In this document: piece after piece, positions 25,842-35,377 of the stretch
Layout of the letters: every line of letters starts with the position of its first letter
How positions within the stretch are numbered: the first letter of the stretch is position 1
Assembly (NCBI GenBank): GCA_029882685.1
Contig: JAOUKH010000004.1
Coordinates: 1 to 44,561 of the forward strand
Source of the DNA: Cyclobacteriaceae bacterium
Lineage (GTDB): Bacteria > Bacteroidota > Bacteroidia > Cytophagales > Cyclobacteriaceae
Reading direction: 5' to 3'
DNA: 44,561 bases
Program-made: the position numbers and the translations under genes
Notes under the pieces: model-generated
Told to the model about the DNA's origin: nothing
The model's database searches: none
The model's input: the letters and a program-made list of their open reading frames with translations, nothing else

Positions 25842-26795
25842 TTATTTTTTTGATAATGCCAACATTCGCTCAATAGGTAATTTTGCTTTTATTCTAATTT
25901 TTTCAGGGACATCCACTTCAGGGTATCCAAATTTCAAACAATCCCTAAGTTTTTGCATGGTATTCATTTTCATGTAGATACATTCACTGCATGAACAAGT
26001 ATTATCCTCTTTGGAAGGAGCAGGAATTAATGTTTTATTACCTACTTGTTGTTGTATTTGATGTAAAATACCTGCTTCGGTGGCTATAATAAAAGTCGAC
26101 TTACTACTATTATTTATGTAATCTAACATTTGGGATGTAGAGCCAATATAGTGTGCTATTTTTAAAATATGACTTTCAGATTCGGGATGAGCTACAATTT
26201 CAGCTTTAGGGTGTTCTTTGTAAATTGACAATAGTTTTTCCATCGAAAAAGCTTCGTGTACCACACAGGCACCATCCCACAGCACTAAATCACGACCAGT
26301 TTGTTTGGCAACATATTTACCTAAGTTTTTATCAGGAGCAAAAATTATAGGCTGATCTTTTGGGTAAGAGTTTACCACTTTTATTGCATTAGAAGATGTG
26401 CAGGTGATATCACTAAGTGCTTTTACTTCTGCCGAACAGTTAATGTAAGTAATTACTTTATGATTGGGATACTGTTTTATGAAGTTTTCGAATGCTTCGG
26501 TTGGAGCTGATTCAGCTAAGGAACAGCCTGCATCTAAATCAGGTAAAAGCACTTTTTTATTGGGATTAATGATTTTAGCAGTTTCTGCCATAAAATGAAC
26601 ACCCGCAAATACGATGATATCTGCATCTGTTTTAGCAGCTTCTTGAGAAAGCCCCAAACTATCACCCACGTAGTCAGCTACATCCTGTATCTCAGGAATT
26701 TGATAGTAATGTGCCAAAATAACAGCATTTTTATCAGCTTTTAATTGAAGTATTTCTTGGACTAAATCGTTATCTGCTATTGTTTCTGAATTCAT
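25842..26795 (-). CDS. nadA: Quinolinate synthase A
   Basis: I use ATG 26795, which has a Shine-Dalgarno-like AAAGGAG 6 bases upstream; the open frame extends 10 codons further. The 317-aa protein has [20 protein letters not shown], the three expected 4Fe-4S cysteines ([20 protein letters not shown] and the final C of CSCSECIYM), and HPESE. It condenses iminoaspartate with dihydroxyacetone phosphate to quinolinate. nadB follows after one base. nadC is not in the window. A perfect palindrome and -7-like element lie 23-38 bases upstream of the start. Confidence 0.95.
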   Translation of the reverse strand: MNSETIADNDLVQEILQLKADKNAVILAHYYQIPEIQDVADYVGDSLGLSQEAAKTDADIIVFAGVHFMAETAKIINPNKKVLLPDLDAGCSLAESAPTEAFENFIKQYPNHKVITYINCSAEVKALSDITCTSSNAIKVVNSYPKDQPIIFAPDKNLGKYVAKQTGRDLVLWDGACVVHEAFSMEKLLSIYKEHPKAEIVAHPESESHILKIAHYIGSTSQMLDYINNSSKSTFIIATEAGILHQIQQQVGNKTLIPAPSKEDNTCSCSECIYMKMNTMQKLRDCLKFGYPEVDVPEKIRIKAKLPIERMLALSKK

Positions 26796-26817
26796 GAAAA
26801 CTCCTTTTATTAATGTA

Positions 26818-26833
26818 ACGTACAAAAGTACGT
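26818..26833. promoter_or_regulatory. Palindrome overlapping a -7 element in front of nadA (candidate operator/promoter)
   Basis: ACGTAC-aaaa-GTACGT is a perfect 6-4-6 inverted repeat. On the minus strand TACTTTTG (26823-26830) fits TAnnTTTG, 28 bases before the nadA ATG. A repressor bound here would block the promoter. Known NAD-biosynthesis repressors exist (NrtR, NiaR, NadQ), but I cannot assign the site to one. Confidence 0.5.
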
Positions 26834-26910
26834 ATTAGGTCATATTCATCCACCTATTATTGCAAATTTTATAACTAATAATAGCTGTTTGTATATGAGA
26901 AATGTAATAT

Positions 26911-28206
26911 TTACGAATTAAGTGATGGGTAAAATTCACCCTTTTTTATTGAACTAAACAAAAAACCACAAATTACCTTAGGATAAAAATAGGTTGATTT
27001 TTGTGGCATTGTATAACCACTATGGCACACTTTTTTAATATCTTCCATTGAAATGCCATTAGTAATAATTGCTAATTGAACATCATTTTGAATCACTTTT
27101 GTAAGGCAGTCAGCAAAGCTACGATCAAACAAAATATTTTCAGAATACCGTTGTTCCTTCCCTAAAATATTTAACACTTTTTCGATAATAAAATAGTGCA
27201 TTACTGTTAAGTCCAGTTGTTTAATTTCGTCAGAAAAGGGCCAACTTAACTGTGAGTGTACCTCAGGTTTAAGGCGTAATTTGTAACTACTGTTCTTAAA
27301 TAGAAGTCCGAAAGCCCACTTTTTACCCAATATGATTTCATTTATTAAAAAGGCATCTTCTATTTCCTTTATTATAAAATATTTACTGAGTGACTTGATA
27401 ATTTGATCCTCATTAAATTTAGATAAACCATTTATCATTCGGTGTGTAGGCAATACTCTCAGGTTATCAGTTTCAGTATTAGTAAGGTACATCATGTGAT
27501 AGTTGTAACCTTCATTCCCAGTATGGTTTGGATTTTTAGCTTTTTGAGATTTTCTATATTCTAATGATCCTTCATACCTGTGATGTCCATCAGCTAGAAT
27601 AATTTTTTTATCTTCTATAAGCTGGATAAATTTTTGAACTACAGATGGGTCATTAATTACTGCCATTACATCTCTTACTCCCTGATAATCCTCGGTCTCA
27701 AATATTGGTGTTTTTATAGCCTCATCCATATAGCTTTCCAGTATATAATTAGGATCCGTATAAAGCCCATGAGTTGGGCTTACATTGAGTTGTGTTTTGT
27801 TTAATAAATCAATGCGGTCATTTACAGATTTTGGCATTGTGTTTTCATGCCTTAATATTACTTTTTCCGACCAATCATATGCCTTAATATTACATATAAA
27901 TCCTTTTCTGCAAATTTCAGTATTATTTCCATGAAGCGTGAAATATTGATAATACACATATATTCCAGGAGCAGTGTCTTGTACAATGGTGTTGTTATTT
28001 TTCCACTGTGTAAGCGTTTTTAGTGCCTTTTCTGATGGATTATTACCAACAGGAACGGATAGATGAATACTATTTAAATCATTTTTGTACAGTTTTTTGC
28101 GTTGCTTCTCCGAAACCACATCAAAAAGGGGAGAGGTAAGTGATTCAATGTTTTTCTTTAATTCATCATTGTATAACCACGCTTTTAAGGGAAGGATTTC
28201 TGCCAT
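26911..28206 (-). CDS. DUF1015 family protein
   Basis: The 431-aa protein has the DUF1015 hallmarks: an N-terminal part beginning ILPLKAWLYN, the segment LLNKTQLNVSPTHGLYTDP, the central motif IILADGHHRYEGSLEYRK and DLTVMHYFIIEKVL. It has no signal peptide and is predicted soluble. The family is widespread and mostly uncharacterised; a kinase-like or ParB-related role has been suggested for relatives, which I treat as unproven here. The gene starts 3 bases after the biotin carboxylase stop, and the nad genes follow 115 bases downstream. Confidence 0.85.
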   Translation of the reverse strand: MAEILPLKAWLYNDELKKNIESLTSPLFDVVSEKQRKKLYKNDLNSIHLSVPVGNNPSEKALKTLTQWKNNNTIVQDTAPGIYVYYQYFTLHGNNTEICRKGFICNIKAYDWSEKVILRHENTMPKSVNDRIDLLNKTQLNVSPTHGLYTDPNYILESYMDEAIKTPIFETEDYQGVRDVMAVINDPSVVQKFIQLIEDKKIILADGHHRYEGSLEYRKSQKAKNPNHTGNEGYNYHMMYLTNTETDNLRVLPTHRMINGLSKFNEDQIIKSLSKYFIIKEIEDAFLINEIILGKKWAFGLLFKNSSYKLRLKPEVHSQLSWPFSDEIKQLDLTVMHYFIIEKVLNILGKEQRYSENILFDRSFADCLTKVIQNDVQLAIITNGISMEDIKKVCHSGYTMPQKSTYFYPKVICGFLFSSIKKGEFYPSLNS

Positions 28207-28209
28207 GTT

Positions 28210-29712
28210 TTAGTATCGTCTACTTTTCCATTTATTTGTAGACCTGCTTTTTACGTTGGTCGTATTATTAGAAGTTGTTTTATGTTTTGTGTCAGACACA
28301 AATTTAACAGCTAATATAGAAGCAAGGTTTTCCATATTTTTATTTATTGGGGAGTTTAGTTTTTCTGGAGAGAAATGATTTTTAACAAAATTAGTATCAA
28401 ATTTACCACTTCTAAACTCTTCATGATTTAGTGCATATTTACAGAAAGGGAGTGTTGTTTGAATACCAGTAATGGTATATTCTTCAATAGCTCGAATCAT
28501 TCTATTAATAGCTAGTTCACGATTTTCAGCATACGACACTAATTTAGCAATCATAGGGTCATAGTATATAGGAATATTCATTCCTTCTTCAAAACCATTA
28601 TCAACTCTTACTCCAGGGCCCTGAGGTAGAATATATGTTTTAAGAGTACCAATGTCTGGAAGAAAGTTGTTGGCAGGGTCTTCAGCGTAAACACGACACT
28701 CTATTGAATGACCTCTCATTTTTATATCCTCCTGTTGAAATTCTAATTTTTCTCCTTCTGCTATTTTAATTTGTTGTCTGACTAAATCTATTCCTGTTAT
28801 TTCTTCAGTTACAGGATGCTCTACTTGCAAGCGGGTATTCATTTCTAGAAAAAAGAAATTGAGATTTTCATCCATGATAAATTCAACCGTTCCTGCACCA
28901 AAATAGTCACATGATTTAGCTACATCAACGGCAGCTTCCCCCATTTCTTTGCGAATTTTGTCTGTAAGAATAGGTGATGGTGCCTCTTCTATTACTTTTT
29001 GATGTCTTCTTTGTATGGAGCATTCTCTGTCATAAAGATGAACAATATTGCCATGCTGATCACCAATAATTTGAAATTCTATATGTTTGGGAGATGTAAT
29101 ATACTTTTCAATAAAAACTGATCCATCACCAAATGCAGATTGAGCTTCACTAATTGCTCTATTCATCTGATCTTCAAAGTCATTGTCGCTCTCTACTATT
29201 CTCATTCCTTTTCCACCACCACCAGCGCTTGCTTTAATTAGTATGGGGTAACCTATTTCTTTTGCTAATTTCTTAGCCTCAGAAATATCAGTAATAGCTT
29301 TGTCTGTACCAGGTACCATAGGAATATCGTACTTTGATACAGCAGCTTTGGCAGCTAATTTACTACCCATAACTTCTATAGCTTCGGGAGATGGACCAAT
29401 AAAAATTAACCCAGCTTCTGTAACATTTTTTGAAAATTCAGCATTTTCAGATAAAAATCCATAGCCTGGGTGTATGGCATCAACATTTAGCTGTTTACAT
29501 ATTTTTATTATTTTATCACCAAGTAGATAAGATTCGGATGAAGGGGGAGGGCCAATGCATACTGCTTCATCAGCAAATTTCACATGTAAGGCATTACGAT
29601 CAGCTTCACTATAAATAGCAACGGTTTTGATCCCCATTTCCTTGGCAGTTCGTATTACTCGTAAAGTTATTTCTCCTCTATTAGCAATAAGTATTTTTTT
29701 AATTTTACCCAT
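28210..29712 (-). CDS. Biotin carboxylase subunit (acyl-CoA carboxylase type)
   Basis: The 500-aa ATP-grasp protein starts KKILIANRGEITLRVIRTAK. It contains DAIHPGYGFLSENAEFSK, the ATP loop SAGGGGKGM, EAQSAFGDGSVFIEKYI, YDRECSIQRRHQKVIEEAPS and the metal/active-site EMNTRLQVEHPVTE. It carboxylates biotin on a carrier protein. No carrier or carboxyltransferase gene is adjacent. The wording around GDKIIKIC and PEAIEVMGSKLAAK resembles the subunits used with propionyl- or acyl-CoA carboxylases more than the usual fatty-acid AccC; this is a by-eye judgement. The last 40 or so residues are a basic, Ser/Thr/Asn-rich tail (STNKWKSRRY). Confidence 0.9.
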   Translation of the reverse strand: MGKIKKILIANRGEITLRVIRTAKEMGIKTVAIYSEADRNALHVKFADEAVCIGPPPSSESYLLGDKIIKICKQLNVDAIHPGYGFLSENAEFSKNVTEAGLIFIGPSPEAIEVMGSKLAAKAAVSKYDIPMVPGTDKAITDISEAKKLAKEIGYPILIKASAGGGGKGMRIVESDNDFEDQMNRAISEAQSAFGDGSVFIEKYITSPKHIEFQIIGDQHGNIVHLYDRECSIQRRHQKVIEEAPSPILTDKIRKEMGEAAVDVAKSCDYFGAGTVEFIMDENLNFFFLEMNTRLQVEHPVTEEITGIDLVRQQIKIAEGEKLEFQQEDIKMRGHSIECRVYAEDPANNFLPDIGTLKTYILPQGPGVRVDNGFEEGMNIPIYYDPMIAKLVSYAENRELAINRMIRAIEEYTITGIQTTLPFCKYALNHEEFRSGKFDTNFVKNHFSPEKLNSPINKNMENLASILAVKFVSDTKHKTTSNNTTNVKSRSTNKWKSRRY

Positions 29713-29736
29713 TTGATGATACGGTTTTATTCGTAA

Positions 29737-30858
29737 TTAATATTTAGGTATAGAAGCATCTATTTCATCCGACCATGCCAAAATTCCACCTTTCAGATTA
29801 TATAAATTATCGAAACCAAACTCTTCTTCTAGTTTTAAAATCACATTAGCACTTCTTACACCACTTAAGCAATGTACCACTACTTTTTTATTAGTTTTTA
29901 TCTTTTCTACTTGACTGAAAATTTCTTCCATTGGGATAAGTTCTCCATTAATATTAGCAATTTGGTATTCATGCTCTTTTCGCACATCAATCAATTGAAA
30001 ATCTTGATTGTTATCAAACATTGATTTCAATTCATGAACGGTAACTTCTTTCATTTTTGTAGTAGAATTTTCTGAATTACCAATATTACAAAATTCTTCA
30101 TAATCGATAAGTCCATTAATTAACGTTCTGTTTTTTGGTATACTAAATTTAATAATTCTGCTTTCAAAAAGTAGAGTGTCAAATATAAACATACGACCTA
30201 CCAATGGTTTACCAATTTGTGCAATTAATTTAATTACTTCATTAGCCTGAATACTTCCAATGATACCTGGTAGAACTCCTAACACACCACCTTCTGCACA
30301 ATTTGGAACTAGCCCTGGGGGTGGAGGAGCAGGAAAAAGATCCCTATAATTTGGTGAATCTTCTTGTGGATAATTAAATACAGAAACCTGACCTTCAAAA
30401 CGAAAAATAGATGCATAAACATTTATCTTATTGAGTAATACGCATGCATCATTCACTAAATATCGAGTGGCAAAATTATCTGTGCCATCAGCTACAACAT
30501 CATATTTTTTTATGATTTCAAGAGCATTGCTAGTTGTTAACCTTTCATTAAATGACGTGACCTTAATATATGGGTTTAGTAGTTCAATTCTTTTTTTTGC
30601 AGTAATAGCTTTTGGTTTTCCTATATCATCGGTTGTGAATAGAACTTGACGCTGAAGGTTCGAATCTTCTACTATATCGTCATCAATTATACCAATTTCA
30701 CCTATCCCAGCGGCAGATAAATAAAGAAGTAGTGGAGCACCTAGCCCTCCTGCTCCAACAACCAGTACTTTTCCTTCTTTTAATTTCTGTTGTCCAGAAA
30801 CACCCATTTCGGGCAATGTTATATGACGGCTATATCGTGTAAGTTCTTCTTTGTTCAT
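29737..30858 (-). CDS. ThiF/MoeB-type adenylyltransferase fused to a rhodanese domain
   Basis: The 373-aa protein has an E1-like domain (about 1-250) with YSRHITLPEMGVSGQQKL, nucleotide loop VVGAGGLGAPLLLYL, NLQRQVLF and DGTDNFATRYLVND, then VPNCAEGGVLGVLPG. A rhodanese domain (about 268-373) carries the active cysteine C330 in HCLSGVRSA. Such fusions activate the C-terminus of a ubiquitin-like sulfur carrier (MoaD or ThiS) and load sulfur. No carrier gene is next to it, and no paired CxxC zinc motifs are visible. Its ATG overlaps the lhgO stop by 4 bases, so the two are translationally coupled. Confidence 0.88.
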   Translation of the reverse strand: MNKEELTRYSRHITLPEMGVSGQQKLKEGKVLVVGAGGLGAPLLLYLSAAGIGEIGIIDDDIVEDSNLQRQVLFTTDDIGKPKAITAKKRIELLNPYIKVTSFNERLTTSNALEIIKKYDVVADGTDNFATRYLVNDACVLLNKINVYASIFRFEGQVSVFNYPQEDSPNYRDLFPAPPPPGLVPNCAEGGVLGVLPGIIGSIQANEVIKLIAQIGKPLVGRMFIFDTLLFESRIIKFSIPKNRTLINGLIDYEEFCNIGNSENSTTKMKEVTVHELKSMFDNNQDFQLIDVRKEHEYQIANINGELIPMEEIFSQVEKIKTNKKVVVHCLSGVRSANVILKLEEEFGFDNLYNLKGGILAWSDEIDASIPKY

Positions 30859-32078
30859 TTTAATTTACTCAAAGCCATTTCAGCAACTGTTTCTCCTATT
30901 GAAAGAGAGGAGGTTGCAGCTGGTGAAGGTGCATTACACACATTAATAGTTTTATTATCTTCAAAAATCAAGAAATCATCGATTAACCCTCCGTTTTTAT
31001 CACATGCCTGAGCTCTAACACCTGCTCCACCTTCAGTGAGGTCTGCTTCTGTAATTTCTGGAATTAGTTTTTGCAGGGCTTTTGTAAATGCAGATTTTGA
31101 GAACGAGCGATACATTTCACCCATTCCAGTTTTCCAGTATTTAAAAGCTACTTTTTGAAAACCAGGCCAAGCCAATGATTCTATTAATTCTAAAATATTG
31201 ACATTTGATTTTTTATATCCTTCTCTGCTAAATGCCAATACCGCATTAGGACCTGCTTCCACTCCTCCCTTCATCATACGAGTAAAATGTACTCCTAAAA
31301 ACGGAAAATTTGGATCGGGGACAGGGTAAATTAAGTTTTTGACAAGAGATTCCTTTACCTTGGTAAGCTTATAATATTCGCCTCTGAAAGGAATGATTTT
31401 TACATTTAATTTTTTCTCTGTTAAACGTGCAATTTTATCAGAATAAAGACCTGCGCAATTAATTACTAAATCAGATTCATACTCACTAGTATTAGTTCTT
31501 ATTATATTAGTAGTACCTTGTTGATGAATATCCTTTACTTTTTCATTTAACTTAATTTCACCATCTAGAGACTGAATTAGTTCTGCATATTTTTCGCTAA
31601 CTTTAACATAATCAACAATTCCAGTCTGGGGAACGTGAATTCCTCCTATGCCCTCAACATGAGGTTCATACTCCTTAATTTCTTCTTTATTAAGGATGGT
31701 CAGGTTCTTAAGTCCATTTTGTTTACCTCGCTCAAAGAGATTATTCATTAGAGGAATTTCATTTTTGGAAGTTGCTACAACTACTTTTCCACATAGGTCA
31801 TAAGGGATATCATTAGTGTCGCAAAAATCAACAAGTTTATGATAGCCGTTTATGCAATTTTTAGCTTTTAAGCTACCAGGTTTATAATAAAGCCCAGAGT
31901 GAATAACACCACTATTATTACCAGTTTGATGCTTGGCTATTTTATCTTCCTTTTCGAGTAGAAGAAGACTATAATTAGGATTTTTTTTTCTTAATGTTAA
32001 TGCTGTAGCTAAACCAACTATGCCACCACCTATAATTACAATATCGTATTTCAAATCAATGTCATTAGTATGAAACAC
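30855..32078 (-). CDS. lhgO: L-2-hydroxyglutarate oxidase
   Basis: The 407-aa FAD-dependent oxidoreductase has IVIIGGGIVGLATALTLRKK near the N-terminus, the family motif HQTGNNSGVIHSGLYYKPGS, GGIHVPQTGIVDY, INCAGLYSDKIA and, near the end, GAGVRAQACDKNGGLIDDF. This series identifies LhgO. It oxidises L-2-hydroxyglutarate to 2-oxoglutarate, passing electrons to the membrane quinone pool. It overlaps the ThiF-rhodanese gene by 4 bases; no functional link between them is known to me. Confidence 0.92.
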   Translation of the reverse strand: MFHTNDIDLKYDIVIIGGGIVGLATALTLRKKNPNYSLLLLEKEDKIAKHQTGNNSGVIHSGLYYKPGSLKAKNCINGYHKLVDFCDTNDIPYDLCGKVVVATSKNEIPLMNNLFERGKQNGLKNLTILNKEEIKEYEPHVEGIGGIHVPQTGIVDYVKVSEKYAELIQSLDGEIKLNEKVKDIHQQGTTNIIRTNTSEYESDLVINCAGLYSDKIARLTEKKLNVKIIPFRGEYYKLTKVKESLVKNLIYPVPDPNFPFLGVHFTRMMKGGVEAGPNAVLAFSREGYKKSNVNILELIESLAWPGFQKVAFKYWKTGMGEMYRSFSKSAFTKALQKLIPEITEADLTEGGAGVRAQACDKNGGLIDDFLIFEDNKTINVCNAPSPAATSSLSIGETVAEMALSKLK

Positions 32079-32126
32079 GAAAATAAAAAAAGCGAAAGAA
32101 TATTCACTTAATCATTAGTAATGTTT

Positions 32127-32609
32127 CTATAACTTTTTAAAATCAAGCGATACTGAATTAATACAATATCGTAATCCTGTAGGTTTTGGCCCATCTGGAA
32201 ATACATGCCCTAGATGACCTTCACATTTACTACATACTAGCTCTTCTCTCACCATACCAAAACTAACATCTTTTTTTATTTTAACATTATCTTTACTGAT
32301 AGCATCATAAAAACTTGGCCAACCACTACCTGATTCAAATTTCGTTTCGGAACTAAATAGTTCAAGTTGGCAGCCAGCACATATATAGATGCCTTTTTCG
32401 TGATGATTCCAGAATTCACCTGTAAAAGCTCGTTCAGTACCTTTTTTTCTTAAAACCTGATATTCCTCTTCTGTGAGTTTATGTTTCCACTGTTCATCAG
32501 ACTTGGATATTTTGTCTTCCATTTCTTTTTGGTTTGATGTTTGCTGAGCACAAGATGTGATGCATACTAACAAAAATGCACTGAGTAGTATCTTCTTTAT
32601 TGATGCCAT
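32127..32609 (-). CDS. msrB: Peptide-methionine (R)-S-oxide reductase, lipoprotein form
   Basis: The 160-aa protein has a lipoprotein signal peptide with lipobox ITSC (C20), so it is exported and membrane-anchored. The MsrB domain (about 40-160) has zinc cysteine pairs C77/C80 (CAGC) and C126/C129 (CSKC), [24 protein letters not shown] and catalytic C149 in RYCINSVSL. It reduces methionine-R-sulfoxide in envelope proteins. It is probably transcribed alone or at the head of the following minus-strand block (lhgO is 48 bases downstream). Confidence 0.94.
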   Translation of the reverse strand: MASIKKILLSAFLLVCITSCAQQTSNQKEMEDKISKSDEQWKHKLTEEEYQVLRKKGTERAFTGEFWNHHEKGIYICAGCQLELFSSETKFESGSGWPSFYDAISKDNVKIKKDVSFGMVREELVCSKCEGHLGHVFPDGPKPTGLRYCINSVSLDFKKL

Positions 32610-32789
32610 GTTAGGTGTAACAAATAAAGTTATAAAATGGTTGCGTTAAAACTAGTATAAATTATTTATTTACATTTAATTGATAGTGTAATAATTAATT
32701 GTTTAAAATATATTGCAAGTCATTAACTTTTTAAACCTTCCAAAACCGAAAAGTGTAGATAACAGTTTAATTACTTATATTTAAAAGTG

Positions 32790-33296
32790 ATGAAAAAAAA
32801 TCTTTTTGTATTAGCCTTAATAGCAAGTATTTTTATAAATAAAACTATTGCTCAAAATTATCAAGTACATTCATTATACATGTATAGTTTTACTAAATAT
32901 GTAAAATGGCCAGAATCATATTCCAAAGGCGATTTTGTGATCGGAATAATAGGAAATTCTGAAATAAAACAACATTTACAGAAAATGGCTTCAATTAAAA
33001 AAGTTGAAAACAGGCTAATTAGAGTAGTAGAATATTCTTCTGTTGATAAAATTGAGAAATGTAACATGCTTTTTGTGTCTGATGCAGAAAGTGGTAATTT
33101 TGAGTCTATTAAAAATAAGGTGAAGGGTACTTCAACATTAATACTTACTGAGAAAGAAGGATTAGGAAAGAAAGGAAGCGCAATTAATTTTATTCAAAGA
33201 CAAAATAAGTTATTATTCGAATTAAATCAGTCAGAAATTGAGAGAGCTGGCTTACAAATATCCAAAGAATTAGTAAAATTTGCCATATTGATTTGA
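32790..33296 (+). CDS. YfiR-family (DUF4154) periplasmic protein
   Basis: The 168-aa protein has a signal peptide (MKKNLFVLALIASIFINKTIAQ) and the DUF4154/YfiR pattern: YQVHSLYMYSFTKYVKWPES, FVIGIIGNSEI, CNMLFVSDAESGNFE, TSTLILTEKEGLGKKGSAIN and a C-terminal FELNQSEIERAGLQISKELV. I use ATG 32790; a GTG sits one codon earlier. In Pseudomonas, YfiR is a periplasmic repressor of the diguanylate cyclase YfiN. Here the next gene, 33 bases downstream, encodes a membrane sensor with HAMP, so a similar periplasm-to-membrane signalling pair is likely, but without a GGDEF domain. Confidence 0.88.
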   Translation: MKKNLFVLALIASIFINKTIAQNYQVHSLYMYSFTKYVKWPESYSKGDFVIGIIGNSEIKQHLQKMASIKKVENRLIRVVEYSSVDKIEKCNMLFVSDAESGNFESIKNKVKGTSTLILTEKEGLGKKGSAINFIQRQNKLLFELNQSEIERAGLQISKELVKFAILI

Positions 33297-33329
33297 TAGA
33301 ACAGTTTTCTAAAATTATAAATACAAGAA

Positions 33330-35309
33330 ATGAATAACACAAGGCTTTCTATTAAATACCGCATTTTTGGAGGTTTTATTTTTATGGTAATTGCTTTCAT
33401 TATAGTAGCAATTATAAGCTTTTATAATGCTGATAAAAACAACTTCATAGTTAAGGATGCTTCTGAGAACAAACGCCCATCTTCTAAGTCAATCTACGAC
33501 TTAAAGCATTTAGCTACACGTTCTAAAATGTTGATCACAAATTGGGTGTACTTACAAGGAAATAATGATGAAGATAAAGAAGCTTTAAAATATCTTATCG
33601 AAATAGAGTATCCTACACTAAAGGAAAACATTACAAAGTTGAAGGAAAATTGGGAGGATAGTAGTTTAAACAAAAGTGTAGACACTGTTTTATTCACTTT
33701 CGATAAAATGATAGGAATAGAGCAAGGGATAATGGAACAGCTAGTGGATTTTGAAGATTATGAGGATCCTTTTACTAAGTTGATGGCTGAAGATGCTGTT
33801 ACTACTGAAATTTTACCTTTAACAACTTTTATGAATGAACAACTTGCAATTGCTGAGTCTATTCAAGATAGAATCACTACTTCTGCTGATCAGGATCAGA
33901 TTAAGGTTGGTGCAAGTATGAAAACTACCACAATAATTGCTGGGATTATTATTGTTGTATTTGGTTTGACCATGGCTTATTTTATGAGTATATCTATTAC
34001 AAACCCTATAAACTTCATTAAAGAAATGGTTGTAAAAATGGGTTTAGGAGAACTTCCAGAAGATCAAGATAAAAATTTTAAAAATGATGAAATTGGTGAA
34101 ATGGCGAAAGCCATGGATAATCTTATTAATGGACTAAAGAGTACTACAGTTTTTGCTGAAAATATTGGTAATGGTAATTATGAGTCAGAATATAAACCTC
34201 TGAGTGATAACGATGTGCTGGGTAATGCATTAATAGAGATGCGCAGTAACTTGAGAAACGTTGCAGAAGAAGATAAGAAGAGAAGCTGGGCTACTGAAGG
34301 GCAAGCTCTGTTTGGAGAAATACTTCGTAGTAATAATAGTGATATAGATAAACTTGCGGATGATATTATTCGCAATTTAATTAAATACCTTAATGCAAAT
34401 CAGGCGGGGCTATTTGTAATAAATAGCAGTGATGATGATGAGCCATTTATGGAATTGCTTTCATGTTATGCATGGGATAAGAAAAAATATTTAGATCAAA
34501 AAATTTATAAAGGTGATGGGTTGGTAGGGCAATGCTGGCAGGAAATGGATAAAGTCTATATTACTGATGTGCCAGATGGGTATGTAAATATAACTTCTGG
34601 TTTAGGAGATGCAAACCCTACAAGTATTCTAATTATGCCATTAAAAGTAAATGATGAAATACATGGCGTAGTTGAGATGGCATCTTTCACCGAATTTAAG
34701 GTCCATGAAATAGAATTTGTAGAAAAAATAGCTGAAAGTATAGCTTCTACTATTTCTACCGTACGTGTGAACGCTAAAACGCAAAGTTTATTAGAAGAGT
34801 CTCAACAAATGACAGAAGAGATGCGTGCTCAAGAAGAAGAGATGCGTCAAAATATGGAAGAGTTGCAAGCTACACAGGAAGAGGTAGAACGTTCTACCGG
34901 AGAGTATAAGAGTCAGTCGTTGGTAATGAATGAAACAAGAATGATTGTTTCTAAGACAGACAAAAAAGGAATTATCACATATGTTAATGATAAATTTTGT
35001 GAAATAGCAAAATATTCAAGAGAGGAACTTTTGGGCAAATCTCACAATATTGTGCGTCATCCTGACATGACAAAAGCTGCTTTTAAAAATCTGTGGGATA
35101 CTATTCAAAGAGGTGATATTTGGAAAGGGTATGTAAAAAATAGATGTAAAGATGGTGATTTCTATTGGGTGGATGCTACCATTATGCCAGTTAAAGGTCG
35201 TGATGGTGCCATTGAGGGGTATATCGGGGCACGATATGATTTAACTGAATTTGTAAATGATAAAGAATTAGTGGAAGCTGTAAAGAAAGCATTTCCTGAT
35301 ACAGTTTAA
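33330..35309 (+). CDS. Membrane sensor protein, HAMP-GAF-PAS, no output domain
   Basis: The 659-aa protein has TM1 (about 13-33), a periplasmic helical sensor domain (34-196), TM2 (about 199-222) and HAMP (222-272) with a second HAMP-like unit (about 275-310). A GAF domain (about 325-475; GDGLVGQCW, PTSILIMPLKVNDEIHGVVE) is followed by a coiled coil (480-525; EEMRAQEEEMRQNMEEL) and a C-terminal PAS domain (about 532-640; GKSHNIVRHPDMTKAAF, GDFYWVDATIMPV) of the Aer-like type. There is no histidine-kinase, GGDEF/EAL, cyclase, phosphatase or MCP signalling tip. It probably signals through protein contact. The YfiR-like gene directly upstream is the likely input partner. Confidence 0.88.
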   Translation: MNNTRLSIKYRIFGGFIFMVIAFIIVAIISFYNADKNNFIVKDASENKRPSSKSIYDLKHLATRSKMLITNWVYLQGNNDEDKEALKYLIEIEYPTLKENITKLKENWEDSSLNKSVDTVLFTFDKMIGIEQGIMEQLVDFEDYEDPFTKLMAEDAVTTEILPLTTFMNEQLAIAESIQDRITTSADQDQIKVGASMKTTTIIAGIIIVVFGLTMAYFMSISITNPINFIKEMVVKMGLGELPEDQDKNFKNDEIGEMAKAMDNLINGLKSTTVFAENIGNGNYESEYKPLSDNDVLGNALIEMRSNLRNVAEEDKKRSWATEGQALFGEILRSNNSDIDKLADDIIRNLIKYLNANQAGLFVINSSDDDEPFMELLSCYAWDKKKYLDQKIYKGDGLVGQCWQEMDKVYITDVPDGYVNITSGLGDANPTSILIMPLKVNDEIHGVVEMASFTEFKVHEIEFVEKIAESIASTISTVRVNAKTQSLLEESQQMTEEMRAQEEEMRQNMEELQATQEEVERSTGEYKSQSLVMNETRMIVSKTDKKGIITYVNDKFCEIAKYSREELLGKSHNIVRHPDMTKAAFKNLWDTIQRGDIWKGYVKNRCKDGDFYWVDATIMPVKGRDGAIEGYIGARYDLTEFVNDKELVEAVKKAFPDTV

Positions 35310-35377
35310 CTTATAACAACAATTTATTAATGTAATAGAAAACATCTATTTATGAGAATAAAAAAAACTAAAAGGTA

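Noticed and set aside
33330-35309. Methyl-accepting chemotaxis protein
   Set aside because: TM-HAMP layout is similar, but the conserved signalling hairpin is missing; GAF and PAS domains take its place.
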